From Gammaproteobacteria bacterium (GTDB taxonomy: Bacteria; Pseudomonadota; Gammaproteobacteria; Thiohalomonadales; Thiohalomonadaceae): a stretch of DNA of 5,922 bases. The notes below the pieces were generated by a model. That model saw nothing but the letters and a program-made list of their open reading frames with translations, searched no databases and was not told the DNA's origin. The position numbers and the translations under genes were made by a program. Position 1 is the first letter of the stretch; the number at the start of each line of letters is the position of its first letter. Where the stretch lies: positions 1 to 5,922 of the forward strand of contig JADFYS010000130.1 of the NCBI GenBank assembly GCA_015232955.1. Direction: 5' to 3'. This document shows, in pieces, positions 1 to 5,470 of the stretch.

Positions 1-872
1 CGGGCGACGATATCCCGTGGTGCCAACTCCCCTTTGGGGTGATGCTCGTCCATGAATCGGCTGCCGTCTCGGCGTACCAGAATTCCCCCTTCACCCCTGA
101 TCGCCTCGGAGATCAGGAAGGATTTGGCTTCCGGGTGATAGAGGCAGGTGGGGTGAAACTGGATAAACTCCATATTGGCGACCCGACAACCGGCACGCCA
201 CGCCATGGCAATACCGTCTCCGGTCGAGATATCGGGGTTACTGGTATAGAGATAGACCTTGCTTGCACCCCCGGTTGCGAGAATCACAAAACGGGCACTA
301 CACGCCACCACTTTACTTTCGATGGTATCGAGGATGTAGGCACCCGCCACCCGTCTCTCTTCGGTACCTCTCTCCCCGCTAAGGATGAGATCGACCACCA
401 TATGGTGCGGTTTGATGGTGATGGCCGGGTGGTGTTGGGCCTGTTCGAGTAGCGTGGTCTCAACGGCCCGTCCGGTGGCGTCGGTTGCGTGGAGGACGCG
501 ACGGTGGCTATGTCCCCCCTCCCGTGTTAGGTGGAGACTGGGCATGCCGTATTCGTCGAGCTTATCCTTCTGATTGCAGAACGGGACGCCGGAGAGGATG
601 AGTTGGCGCATCGCACTGGCGCTTCGACTGACGGTATACTCCACCACCTCGCGATGACAGAGACCCGCCCCTGCATTGAGGGTATCGGCGACATGGGATT
701 CGATACTATCCTCTTCGCTCGTGACCGCAGCGATCCCGCCCTGAGCATAGAGCGTTGAACCCTCGTTGGCATCCCCTTTCGAGAGGAGGGTGATGTTGGC
801 AAAATCGGCCAACTCGATGGCAGCGGTAAGCCCGGCTGCACCGGAGCCGATGATGAGGATATCGGTGATCAT
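1..872 (-). CDS. nadB: L-aspartate oxidase, N-terminal 290 codons (3' end beyond window)
   Basis: FAD-dependent cytoplasmic enzyme that oxidises L-aspartate to iminoaspartate, the first step of de novo NAD synthesis; NadA (not in the window) uses the product. Translation from the ATG at 872-870 gives 290 complete codons with no stop, a little over half of the usual ~540 residues. Seen in order: the dinucleotide-binding motif GSGAAG (9-14) after a hydrophobic strand, EGSTLYAQGGIAAV (37-50), TREGGHSHRR (116-125), an ATGGASK motif, a succinate-dehydrogenase-like QFHPT whose His is residue 240, and APRDIVA with Arg 286. These match the E. coli NadB catalytic residues Glu121, His244 and Arg290 with conserved spacing (Glu118, His240, Arg286 here). 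An AGGA Shine-Dalgarno (complement of 882-885) lies 9 bases before the ATG. The gene is divergent from rpoE, as in Pseudomonas and E. coli. Identity is very secure; only the C-terminal part is missing. Confidence 0.97.
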   Translation of the reverse strand, partial: MITDILIIGSGAAGLTAAIELADFANITLLSKGDANEGSTLYAQGGIAAVTSEEDSIESHVADTLNAGAGLCHREVVEYTVSRSASAMRQLILSGVPFCNQKDKLDEYGMPSLHLTREGGHSHRRVLHATDATGRAVETTLLEQAQHHPAITIKPHHMVVDLILSGERGTEERRVAGAYILDTIESKVVACSARFVILATGGASKVYLYTSNPDISTGDGIAMAWRAGCRVANMEFIQFHPTCLYHPEAKSFLISEAIRGEGGILVRRDGSRFMDEHHPKGELAPRDIVA

Positions 873-915
873 GGTGTCTGTTCCTATGGTAGGGAGAAGT
901 TCCTGAAACCGACAC

Positions 916-944
916 AAAATACACTGGAACTGAACCGAGTACAA
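916..944 (-). promoter_or_regulatory. Weak candidate sigma-70 promoter for nadB
   Basis: On the minus strand TTGTAC (944-939) is followed after 17 bases by TATTTT (921-916). Spacing is ideal and the -10 matches 4 of 6 consensus bases, but the -35 matches only 3. It would start transcription near 909, giving a leader of about 37 bases before the nadB ATG. It overlaps the candidate sigma-E promoter on the other strand. The call rests on motif and position alone. Confidence 0.28.
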
Positions 945-953
945 CGACTCCGG
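926..953 (+). promoter_or_regulatory. Candidate sigma-E (RpoE/AlgU) autoregulatory promoter
   Basis: GGAACTG (926-932) resembles the sigma-E -35 element (GGAACTT). After a 16-base spacer (933-948) comes TCCGG (949-953), a partial match to the -10 element (TCTGA/TCTAA type). The E. coli rpoE gene has an autoregulated promoter with the same 16-base spacing, and autoregulation is usual for this family. Transcription would start near 960, leaving a leader of about 115 bases before the rpoE TTG. The -35 is good and the -10 imperfect, so this is a likely but unproven site. Most of the spacer and the -10 lie within an imperfect inverted repeat (932-940 with 947-956). Confidence 0.5.
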
Positions 954-956
954 TTC
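932..956. repeat. Imperfect inverted repeat inside the nadB/rpoE control region
   Basis: GAACCGAGT (932-940) and ACTCCGGTTC (947-956) are reverse complements apart from one extra C in the right arm, with a 6-base loop. The repeat covers the spacer and -10 of the candidate rpoE promoter and the -35 of the candidate nadB promoter. It could be an operator or a chance palindrome; no regulator can be named. Confidence 0.4.
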
Positions 957-1010
957 GAGGTGGCGCCAACTGCATCGGGGGATGAACTCCTCAGCGACGG
1001 TTTTGTCCTA

Positions 1011-1079
1011 ATGGACGAAGGAGGGAGGTATGGTGGATCTGAGCCGATGGTGAGCAGAGAATTTGGAGGACCCTATTGA
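1011..1079 (+). CDS. Possible 22-codon leader ORF coupled to rpoE (RseD-like)
   Basis: An ATG at 1011 opens 22 codons whose TGA (1077-1079) overlaps the rpoE TTG start (1076-1078), the arrangement expected for translational coupling. The same frame is open far upstream, so a longer form starting at GTG 960 (39 codons) is also possible. No good Shine-Dalgarno precedes 1011. In a second frame, AAGGAGG (1018-1024) is placed 5 bases before ATG 1030, which opens a 7-codon ORF (MVDLSRW, stop 1051-1053) ending 22 bases before the rpoE start. E. coli rpoE is preceded by a coupled leader ORF, rseD, regulated by CsrA; this leader also has six GGA triplets between 1013 and 1070. The coding status is inferred from position, not from protein similarity. 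Confidence 0.3.
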   Translation: MDEGGRYGGSEPMVSREFGGPY

Positions 1080-1657
1080 GTGATGCAGATGTTGATCTGC
1101 TTCTGGTGCGTAAGGTGCAGCAGGGAGATAAGGCCGCTTTTGATCTCTTGGTTAGAAAATACCAGAACCGGGTGCTTGGGGTGATATCCCAGTATATTCG
1201 TCATAGTGGTGATATCCACGATGTGGCGCAGGAGAGCTTTATCAGCGCCTATCGTGCCATTGGTAATTTTCGTGGCGAGAGTGCCTTCTACTCCTGGCTC
1301 TATCGCATTGCGGTCAACACCTCCAAAAACTGGATTAAGGCGCGGGGCTGTCGTCCTCCCGGGAGTGATATCGATGTTGCCGATGCCATCGATTACGGGA
1401 TGGAGCCGCTCACCAACTATGACACCCCCGACACCCTGATTCATTCACATCAGGTTGCTGAGGTGATTGGTCAGGTCATGGAGGAGATGCCGCAGGATCT
1501 ACGGTTAACCATTACGATGCGTGAGGTGGAGGGGATGAGTTATCAGGAGATCGCAGAGGCGATCGATATTCCGGTAGGTACGGTGCGATCCCGTATCTTT
1601 CGGGCGAGGGAGATGATTGATAACCGGATTCGACCGCTGATGGAGGGGGGGGATTGA
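1076..1657 (+). CDS. rpoE: RNA polymerase sigma factor RpoE (sigma-24 / AlgU)
   Basis: Extracytoplasmic-function sigma factor that directs RNA polymerase to envelope-stress promoters and is held inactive by RseA. The 193-residue length fits the family (~190). Region 2 spans about residues 22-90 and includes DVAQESFISAYRAI (49-62), FRGESAFYSWLYRIAVNT (65-82) and a downstream RPP motif. Region 4 (about 130-185) carries the helix-turn-helix with SYQEIAEAIDIPVGTVRSRI (155-174) followed by FRARE. Near-identical stretches occur in E. coli RpoE as I recall it. The start is TTG at 1076: GGAGGA (1065-1070) lies 5 bases upstream, the N-terminus aligns with the family, and no ATG or GTG lies in frame before the upstream stop (TGA, 1040-1042). 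It heads rpoE-rseA-rseB-rseC. Oddities are the rare TTG start, a possible coupled leader ORF, and an 8-G run at codons 190-193. Confidence 0.97.
   Translation: MSDADVDLLLVRKVQQGDKAAFDLLVRKYQNRVLGVISQYIRHSGDIHDVAQESFISAYRAIGNFRGESAFYSWLYRIAVNTSKNWIKARGCRPPGSDIDVADAIDYGMEPLTNYDTPDTLIHSHQVAEVIGQVMEEMPQDLRLTITMREVEGMSYQEIAEAIDIPVGTVRSRIFRAREMIDNRIRPLMEGGD
1645..1652 (+). repeat. Eight-G homopolymer at the rpoE 3' end
   Basis: Eight consecutive G residues encode the end of RpoE (Glu-Gly-Gly-Asp, then TGA at 1655-1657). In the rpoE frame the tract reads G GGG GGG, a possible slippery heptamer. A -1 ribosomal shift or a gain of one G would lead to a 220-residue protein ending at TAG 1735-1737, just inside the rseA start. 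Such a run is also prone to sequencing error. Confidence 0.9.
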
Positions 1658-1726
1658 GCCGATTACGGAGGATGGTTGTGATCGGTTCTCGCTTGCTATT
1701 GATGATGAGGGTGCAGGAGATGAGAG

Positions 1727-2251
1727 ATGAAGAGTAGAACCATGGATCAGGAGTCACTATCGGCTCTAATGGATGACGAGCTGACGCTATTTGAAAAACA
1801 TCGCCAACTGACGCGACTGATGCGTGACCATGAGCTGCAGCAGCAGTGGCAGCGTTACCATCTGGTGCGGGATGAGCTGCAGCACCATCTACCACAACAG
1901 TTCTCTCTTGATCTCGCGGACTCTGTTGCCGCTGTGGTGGCGGAAGAGCCGCTTCCCCAGAGTGAAGTGGAGAAGGTGGCGGTTACATCCGGGTGGCGCA
2001 GGCAGTTGGCGGCGGTGGCGATGGTCGCTTCGGTTGCCGGTGTGGCGTTGATCGCCCTCTTTGTGACGCAAAATGTGGAGCGAAGTGGTGTGCCGATCAC
2101 CGTCGCCTCCGGTGAGAATCGGACAGAAAAGGCTGGAGCATCACTCCAGCAGATGCGGCCGTACCTGGTCAACCATACGGCGCTCGCCTCGGGACTGCGC
2201 AGTCAGGGGTTTAGCCCCTATGTAACCCTGGTGGGGCACCATCGTCAGTAG
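1727..2251 (+). CDS. rseA: Sigma-E anti-sigma factor RseA (MucA type)
   Basis: Inner-membrane anti-sigma factor. Its cytoplasmic N-terminus binds RpoE, and stepwise cleavage by a DegS/AlgW-type protease and then RseP releases the sigma factor. The 174-residue protein has the N-terminal motif ESLSALMDDEL (9-19) and WQRYHLVRDELQ (41-52), both typical of the RseA/MucA sigma-binding domain. One membrane helix follows at about 93-114 after basic residues RR (91-92), and then a periplasmic tail (115-174). The C-terminus (YLVNHTALASG and PYVTLVG) resembles the C-terminus of Pseudomonas MucA, so this is the MucA form rather than the longer E. coli RseA. ATG 1727 is chosen because AGGAGA (1715-1720) lies 6 bases upstream; ATG 1742 is in frame and possible but has a poorer ribosome site. 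It sits 69 bases after rpoE. No protease site can be fixed by eye. Confidence 0.94.
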   Translation: MKSRTMDQESLSALMDDELTLFEKHRQLTRLMRDHELQQQWQRYHLVRDELQHHLPQQFSLDLADSVAAVVAEEPLPQSEVEKVAVTSGWRRQLAAVAMVASVAGVALIALFVTQNVERSGVPITVASGENRTEKAGASLQQMRPYLVNHTALASGLRSQGFSPYVTLVGHHRQ

Positions 2252-2303
2252 AGCCTCCCTCATCGCGAACCCTTTTTTTACCCCCTATCCTTACCAGATA
2301 TCG

Positions 2304-3362
2304 ATGCTGAACCGTGTCATGAACTTTTGTGGTCATCTCCCTGAATCCGCTATCTCCCCTCCCGCATCTGGGCCGAGAGGTGGTGTGGTGTTGGCGCTGC
2401 TTCTCTTATGGTCACTTACCTCGGTTGCAGATGAGCAGAGTTTTCGCCTGCTGGAGGGGATGTCGCAAGCGCTGCAACAACTCAACTACCGCGGAGAGCT
2501 GGTCTATCAGAGCGGGGGGGAGATCCAGAGTGTACGCATCATCCACGGCTTCGCCCCTGAACGCGCCTCTGAGTATGAGATGATGGAGAGTCTCAACGGC
2601 CCGAAACGCTCGGTGGTTCGGGGAGAGGGGGCGGTGCACTACGCCCTGAACGGCGAACCGATAGAGCTGCAGTCCGGTGCGACCCTGTTGCCGTTTAAGT
2701 TCTCTTCAGTCGAAGATCTGCAGCGAATCGAGCCGTACTACCAGATGCGGATTGAGGGCAAGGAGCGCATTGCCGGCAGAGATACGATCAAACTGCAGGT
2801 CGTGCCCCGGGATCACTACCGTTACGGTTTCAGACTCTGGATTGCAGAAGGGAGCTCGATGCTCCTGAAATCGGAGATGAGCAACCAACAGGGGGAGGTG
2901 CTTGAGGGGTTGATGTTCACTTCACTCAAACTGCTCCCCTCTCTTCCGCAGGAGTTTACGCTGCACAACACCCTCTCTCCCCAACAGACTCCAGAGCGTG
3001 GCGCTGAACAACCGGGGGCGAAGCGCAGTGACGGGAGTTCGCAGTCGTATCGGTTGCAGTGGCAGGTTGCGACCCTACCCCCCGGCTTTTCGGTAGTAAC
3101 TGCGCGGGTGGAGCCGCACTTTGTGATGGAGGGGAGGGAGAAGGTGGTGGAACATCACCTCTATAGTGATGGCATCGCTTCGGTCTCGCTCTTTATTGAA
3201 GGTGTAACTACAGGAGGTGAACCTGAACCGGGCGAGATCTCCCATCTCGGGGCGATCACCATGATGACCCAGAGCTATGATGGCTACCGGGCGACGGTGG
3301 TGGGTGAGGTACCTCCCCCTACCGTTCTGCAGATCGCCCGCTCGGTGGTTCTGCGCGAATGA
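2304..3362 (+). CDS. rseB: Periplasmic sigma-E regulator RseB (MucB)
   Basis: Periplasmic protein that binds the periplasmic tail of RseA/MucA, shields it from proteolysis and senses mislocalised lipopolysaccharide. At 352 residues it is longer than E. coli RseB (~318), partly through a long leader. The N-terminus has a hydrophobic stretch GGVVLALLLLWSLTSVA (26-42) with likely cleavage before DEQS. The large LolA-like domain covers about 45-220 and contains LNGPKRSVVR (97-106), VPRDHYRYGFRLWI (167-180) and LEGLMFTSLKL (200-210). A polar linker (about 222-248) leads to the small C-terminal domain with LPPGFS (258-263), YSDGIASVSLFIE (287-299) and VVGEVPPPT (332-340), all hallmarks of MucB/RseB. 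The start is uncertain: ATG 2304 has no clear Shine-Dalgarno and gives a 25-residue n-region. GTG 2385 or 2388 follows AGAGG (2376-2380) but would leave no positive charge before the hydrophobic core. The gene overlaps rseC by 4 bases. Confidence 0.94.
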   Translation: MLNRVMNFCGHLPESAISPPASGPRGGVVLALLLLWSLTSVADEQSFRLLEGMSQALQQLNYRGELVYQSGGEIQSVRIIHGFAPERASEYEMMESLNGPKRSVVRGEGAVHYALNGEPIELQSGATLLPFKFSSVEDLQRIEPYYQMRIEGKERIAGRDTIKLQVVPRDHYRYGFRLWIAEGSSMLLKSEMSNQQGEVLEGLMFTSLKLLPSLPQEFTLHNTLSPQQTPERGAEQPGAKRSDGSSQSYRLQWQVATLPPGFSVVTARVEPHFVMEGREKVVEHHLYSDGIASVSLFIEGVTTGGEPEPGEISHLGAITMMTQSYDGYRATVVGEVPPPTVLQIARSVVLRE

Positions 3363-3796
3363 TCGAACAGGAGGGGCGGGTCGTTTCGCGTAGTGGCGAG
3401 AAGGTCTGGGTGGAGGCGGAACGACATCGTAGCTGTAGCGGCTGCAGTGCCAAGGGGTGTGGAACCTCAGCTCTGGCGCGGGTGGTGGGGCAGAAGCGGC
3501 TACGCATTGAGGTGAGTGATCCCCTCGGTGTTGCCGTAGGGGAGCGGGTGGTGGTAGGGGTAGAGGAGGCGGGGATGCTGATCGGTTCCCTCTTAATCTA
3601 CCTACTACCGATAGTGGCGCTCATCCTCGGTGCAGTGGTGGTAGAGAAGCTCTTCGCGGTTGGGGAGCTTGCTGCCGTGGCGGGTGGCGTGGGGGGCTTT
3701 CTGCTCTCCCTGTGGTGGATTCGGCTTCGACAACGGGATGATCGTCTCTCCTCTCTCCTTAGGGCGGAGATCATCCGCCGCTGTGGAGAGGGGTAG
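3359..3796 (+). CDS. rseC: SoxR-reducing / sigma-E regulatory protein RseC (MucC)
   Basis: Inner-membrane protein of the RseC/MucC family; E. coli RseC has been linked to positive modulation of sigma-E and, with the Rsx complex, to reduction of SoxR. The mechanism remains unclear. The 145-residue protein begins MIEQEGRVVS and carries the family cysteine cluster CSGC (Cys26, Cys29) with Cys34 in KGCG. A beta-rich cytoplasmic domain runs to about residue 70. Two membrane helices follow at about 72-95 (MLIGSLLIYLLPIVALILGA) and 102-121 (ending FLLSLWW), then a basic cytoplasmic tail (IRLRQR). All are typical. Its ATG overlaps the rseB stop (ATGA, 3359-3362), and no Shine-Dalgarno is evident, so translation is probably coupled to rseB. 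A terminator-like hairpin follows within 10 bases of the stop. E. coli RseC is slightly longer, with a longer tail. Confidence 0.93.
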   Translation: MIEQEGRVVSRSGEKVWVEAERHRSCSGCSAKGCGTSALARVVGQKRLRIEVSDPLGVAVGERVVVGVEEAGMLIGSLLIYLLPIVALILGAVVVEKLFAVGELAAVAGGVGGFLLSLWWIRLRQRDDRLSSLLRAEIIRRCGEG

Positions 3797-3805
3797 TTTT
3801 TTTAG

Positions 3806-3841
3806 AACCGTTCAGAGTGTTCTGAATGGTTACAGTTTTTT
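3806..3841 (+). terminator. Rho-independent terminator-like hairpin after rseC
   Basis: AACCGTTCAGA (3806-3816) pairs with TCTGAATGGTT (3821-3831) through 11 positions (one G-T) around a GTGT loop. After ACAG comes TTTTTT (3836-3841). A second run of seven T (3797-3803) lies between the rseC stop and the stem. This is a good intrinsic-terminator shape and would end the rpoE-rseA-rseB-rseC transcript, or thin it, before mucD, whose start is only 25 bases beyond the T tract. Confidence 0.75.
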
Positions 3842-3866
3842 ATTGTGAAGGGTGATTGGAGTGAGT

Positions 3867-5312
3867 ATGAGATATGTAACAAATGGTGGTTACTGGGTGC
3901 TGCTGCTGGTGTTGGGCTTTGGTTCAGCTTTTCCGGCGTTCGCCTCTCTTCCCGATTTTACAGAGCTGGCAGAGGCGTCCAGCCCGGCGGTGGTCAACAT
4001 TAGCACCACCCAGAAGAAGAGCAGTTCCGCCAAAAAACCGTTTAGCCACCACTTTAAGATCCCCGACATCCCGGGGGGAAGTGAGCTGGAGGAGCTATTT
4101 CGCCGTTTTTTTGATCAACAGGGCGGTAGCGGTGGCCATGGACACCCCTTTGGGGAAGAGGGGCATAGTCTCGGTTCCGGTTTTATTATCGATGAGGATG
4201 GCCATATCCTCACCAACCACCATGTGGTGGAGGATGCCGATGAGGTGATTGTGCGTCTGAGTGATCGCCGGGAACTTCAAGCCGAAGTGTTGGGGGTCGA
4301 TAAGCGCAGTGATCTCGCACTACTTAAGGTGGAGGCGAAAGATCTGCCGGTGGTCTCTATTGGCAAGAGTAGTCGGCTTAAAGTGGGAGAGTGGGTGGTG
4401 GCCATCGGCTCCCCCTTCGGTTTTGACCACTCGGTCTCTGCAGGAATTGTCAGCGCCCTGGGTCGGAATCTCCCCTCGGAGAACTATGTCCCCTTTATTC
4501 AGACCGATGTTGCCATCAATCCGGGGAACTCTGGGGGACCGCTCTTTAACCTCAAAGGGGAGGTGATTGGGATCAACTCGCAGATCTACAGCCGAACGGG
4601 GGGTTTTATGGGGCTCTCTTTTGCTATACCTATCGATGTTGCGATGAATGTGGTACAGCAGCTGAAGGATAACGGCTATGTCACTCGGGGTTGGCTCGGG
4701 GTGTTAATTCAGGATGTGACCCGGGAGTTGGCGGAATCTTTTGCGATGGAGGTGCCGAAGGGGGCGCTGGTGGCGCAGATATTTAGTGACTCACCGGCAG
4801 CCAAGGCGGGTATCGAAGTGGGGGATGTTATCACTGAGTATAACGGGGTAGAGGTGATTAATTCGTCAGATCTGCCGCCACTGGTGGGGAGAACCCCTAT
4901 CGGTAGCAAAACTCCGGCAAAGGTGATTCGGGACGGTAAGGTGTTGACGCTACAGATTGAGATTGGTGAGCTGCCGGAGGATGAGGCGGTCGCCGGAAGT
5001 GGTAGCGGCAGCGGGCGTTCAGGGAAAACCTCCCTCCTTGGGATGAGTGTGGCCGCGGTAGACGATGCGGTGCGCGAGGAGCTTGACCTAGAGGCGGGTG
5101 GCGTTGTGGTTGCGCGAGTGGTGGAGGGGGCTGCGGCCCGTGCTGGCATTGAGGTCGGTGATGTCATCACCCGTCTCAATAACCACAATATTACCGATCC
5201 GACCCAGTTTATGCGCTTGGTGGAGGATCTACCCCGGGGACGGTCGGTACCGGTGCTGGTTCTGCGGAAAGAGGCGCCACGCTTTCTCGCCCTTAAGGTG
5301 CCGGAAGAGTGA
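3867..5312 (+). CDS. mucD: Periplasmic serine endoprotease/chaperone of the HtrA family (MucD/DegP/DegQ)
   Basis: Degrades or refolds misfolded envelope proteins; Pseudomonas MucD occupies this same slot and limits sigma-E activation. From ATG 3867 it is 481 residues. It has a signal peptide (1-26, hydrophobic WVLLLVLGFGSAF, cleavage after AFA), a trypsin-like domain with the complete triad His119 (TNHHVV), Asp149 (SDLALLKV) and Ser222 (GNSGGP), PDZ1 at about 271-365 with the RGWLGV loop, a Gly/Ser linker (378-386), and PDZ2 at about 390-480. Both PDZ domains contain AGIEVGDVIT. No cysteines are present, and the LA loop is short and Gly/His-rich, unlike the cysteine-bearing loop of E. coli DegP, so MucD/DegQ is the closer type. 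ATG 3867 is preferred because GGAG (3858-3861) lies 5 bases upstream. GTG 3852 is in frame but its GAAGG is only 1-2 bases away. No promoter was found between the preceding terminator-like hairpin and the start. Confidence 0.97.
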   Translation: MRYVTNGGYWVLLLVLGFGSAFPAFASLPDFTELAEASSPAVVNISTTQKKSSSAKKPFSHHFKIPDIPGGSELEELFRRFFDQQGGSGGHGHPFGEEGHSLGSGFIIDEDGHILTNHHVVEDADEVIVRLSDRRELQAEVLGVDKRSDLALLKVEAKDLPVVSIGKSSRLKVGEWVVAIGSPFGFDHSVSAGIVSALGRNLPSENYVPFIQTDVAINPGNSGGPLFNLKGEVIGINSQIYSRTGGFMGLSFAIPIDVAMNVVQQLKDNGYVTRGWLGVLIQDVTRELAESFAMEVPKGALVAQIFSDSPAAKAGIEVGDVITEYNGVEVINSSDLPPLVGRTPIGSKTPAKVIRDGKVLTLQIEIGELPEDEAVAGSGSGSGRSGKTSLLGMSVAAVDDAVREELDLEAGGVVVARVVEGAAARAGIEVGDVITRLNNHNITDPTQFMRLVEDLPRGRSVPVLVLRKEAPRFLALKVPEE

Positions 5313-5326
5313 TTGAACTCGATTGA

Positions 5327-5349
5327 GACGATAGTGCTGGGTTATCGTC
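5327..5349. repeat. Short inverted repeat after mucD
   Basis: GACGATA (5327-5333) and TATCGTC (5343-5349) form a perfect 7-base stem with a 9-base loop, 14 bases after the mucD stop. No T tract follows, so it is not a convincing intrinsic terminator; it could protect the mRNA 3' end. Confidence 0.45.
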
Positions 5350-5369
5350 ACTGAAGGAGGAATTTTCCC

Positions 5370-5398
5370 TTATATTATTGGCGAAAATTGTTTAAAAT
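5370..5398 (+). promoter_or_regulatory. Weak candidate promoter for lepA
   Basis: TAAAAT (5393-5398) matches the -10 consensus at 5 of 6 bases and sits in an AT-rich stretch that contrasts with the surrounding genes. The hexamer 17 bases upstream, TTATAT (5370-5375), is a poor -35. Transcription would start near 5405, upstream of the hairpins before lepA. It is the best -10 I see in the mucD-lepA gap. Confidence 0.35.
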
Positions 5399-5415
5399 CG
5401 GCGCACTTTTTGTTT

Positions 5416-5466
5416 ACAGGGAACTTTGACAGGGGATAGCTTTTGCAGGTTATTCCCTGTTTTATT
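5416..5466 (+). terminator. Terminator-like hairpin with an alternative left arm, directly before lepA
   Basis: ACAGGGGATA (5429-5438) pairs with TATTCCCTGT (5451-5460) with one G-T pair. The stem extends inward by G-T, C-G and T-G (5439-5441 with 5448-5450), leaving a 6-base loop (5442-5447). TTTATT follows (5461-5466). A second left arm, ACAGGGAA (5416-5423), pairs perfectly with TTCCCTGT (5453-5460), so the right arm can form only one of the two stems at a time. The lepA ATG is 10 bases after the right arm. This may terminate mucD transcription, attenuate lepA, or both. Confidence 0.55.
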
Positions 5467-5470
5467 ATGT

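Noticed and set aside
39..841. Plus-strand ORFs opposite nadB, including the 137-codon one
   Set aside because: They are shadows of the nadB coding strand and show no recognisable family; the minus-strand frame is unmistakably NadB.
1702..1737. Small ORF of 11 codons between rpoE and rseA
   Set aside because: No ribosome site of its own and overlaps the rseA start; it is better explained as the -1 continuation of the rpoE frame.
1512..1895. Minus-strand ORF of 127 codons across the rpoE-rseA junction
   Set aside because: Low-complexity shadow opposite two secure genes, with no recognisable motif.
2252..2303. T7 run between rseA and rseB as an intrinsic terminator
   Set aside because: No inverted repeat of useful length precedes the T run.
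3852..3866. GTG 3852 as the mucD start
   Set aside because: Its nearest purine-rich site is too close; ATG 3867 has GGAG at 5 bases and gives a standard signal peptide.
4709..5188. Minus-strand ORF of 159 codons opposite mucD
   Set aside because: Ser/Thr/Ala/Pro-rich composition typical of an antisense shadow of the PDZ-coding region.
4797..5190. Identical AGIEVGDVIT in the two MucD PDZ domains as a recent internal duplication
   Set aside because: The codons differ at many third positions, and the motif is conserved across HtrA PDZ domains.
5426..5456. Perfect TTGACA (5426-5431) as a sigma-70 -35 for lepA
   Set aside because: No acceptable -10 lies 16-19 bases downstream; the candidates match 3 of 6 at best and fall inside the hairpin right arm.
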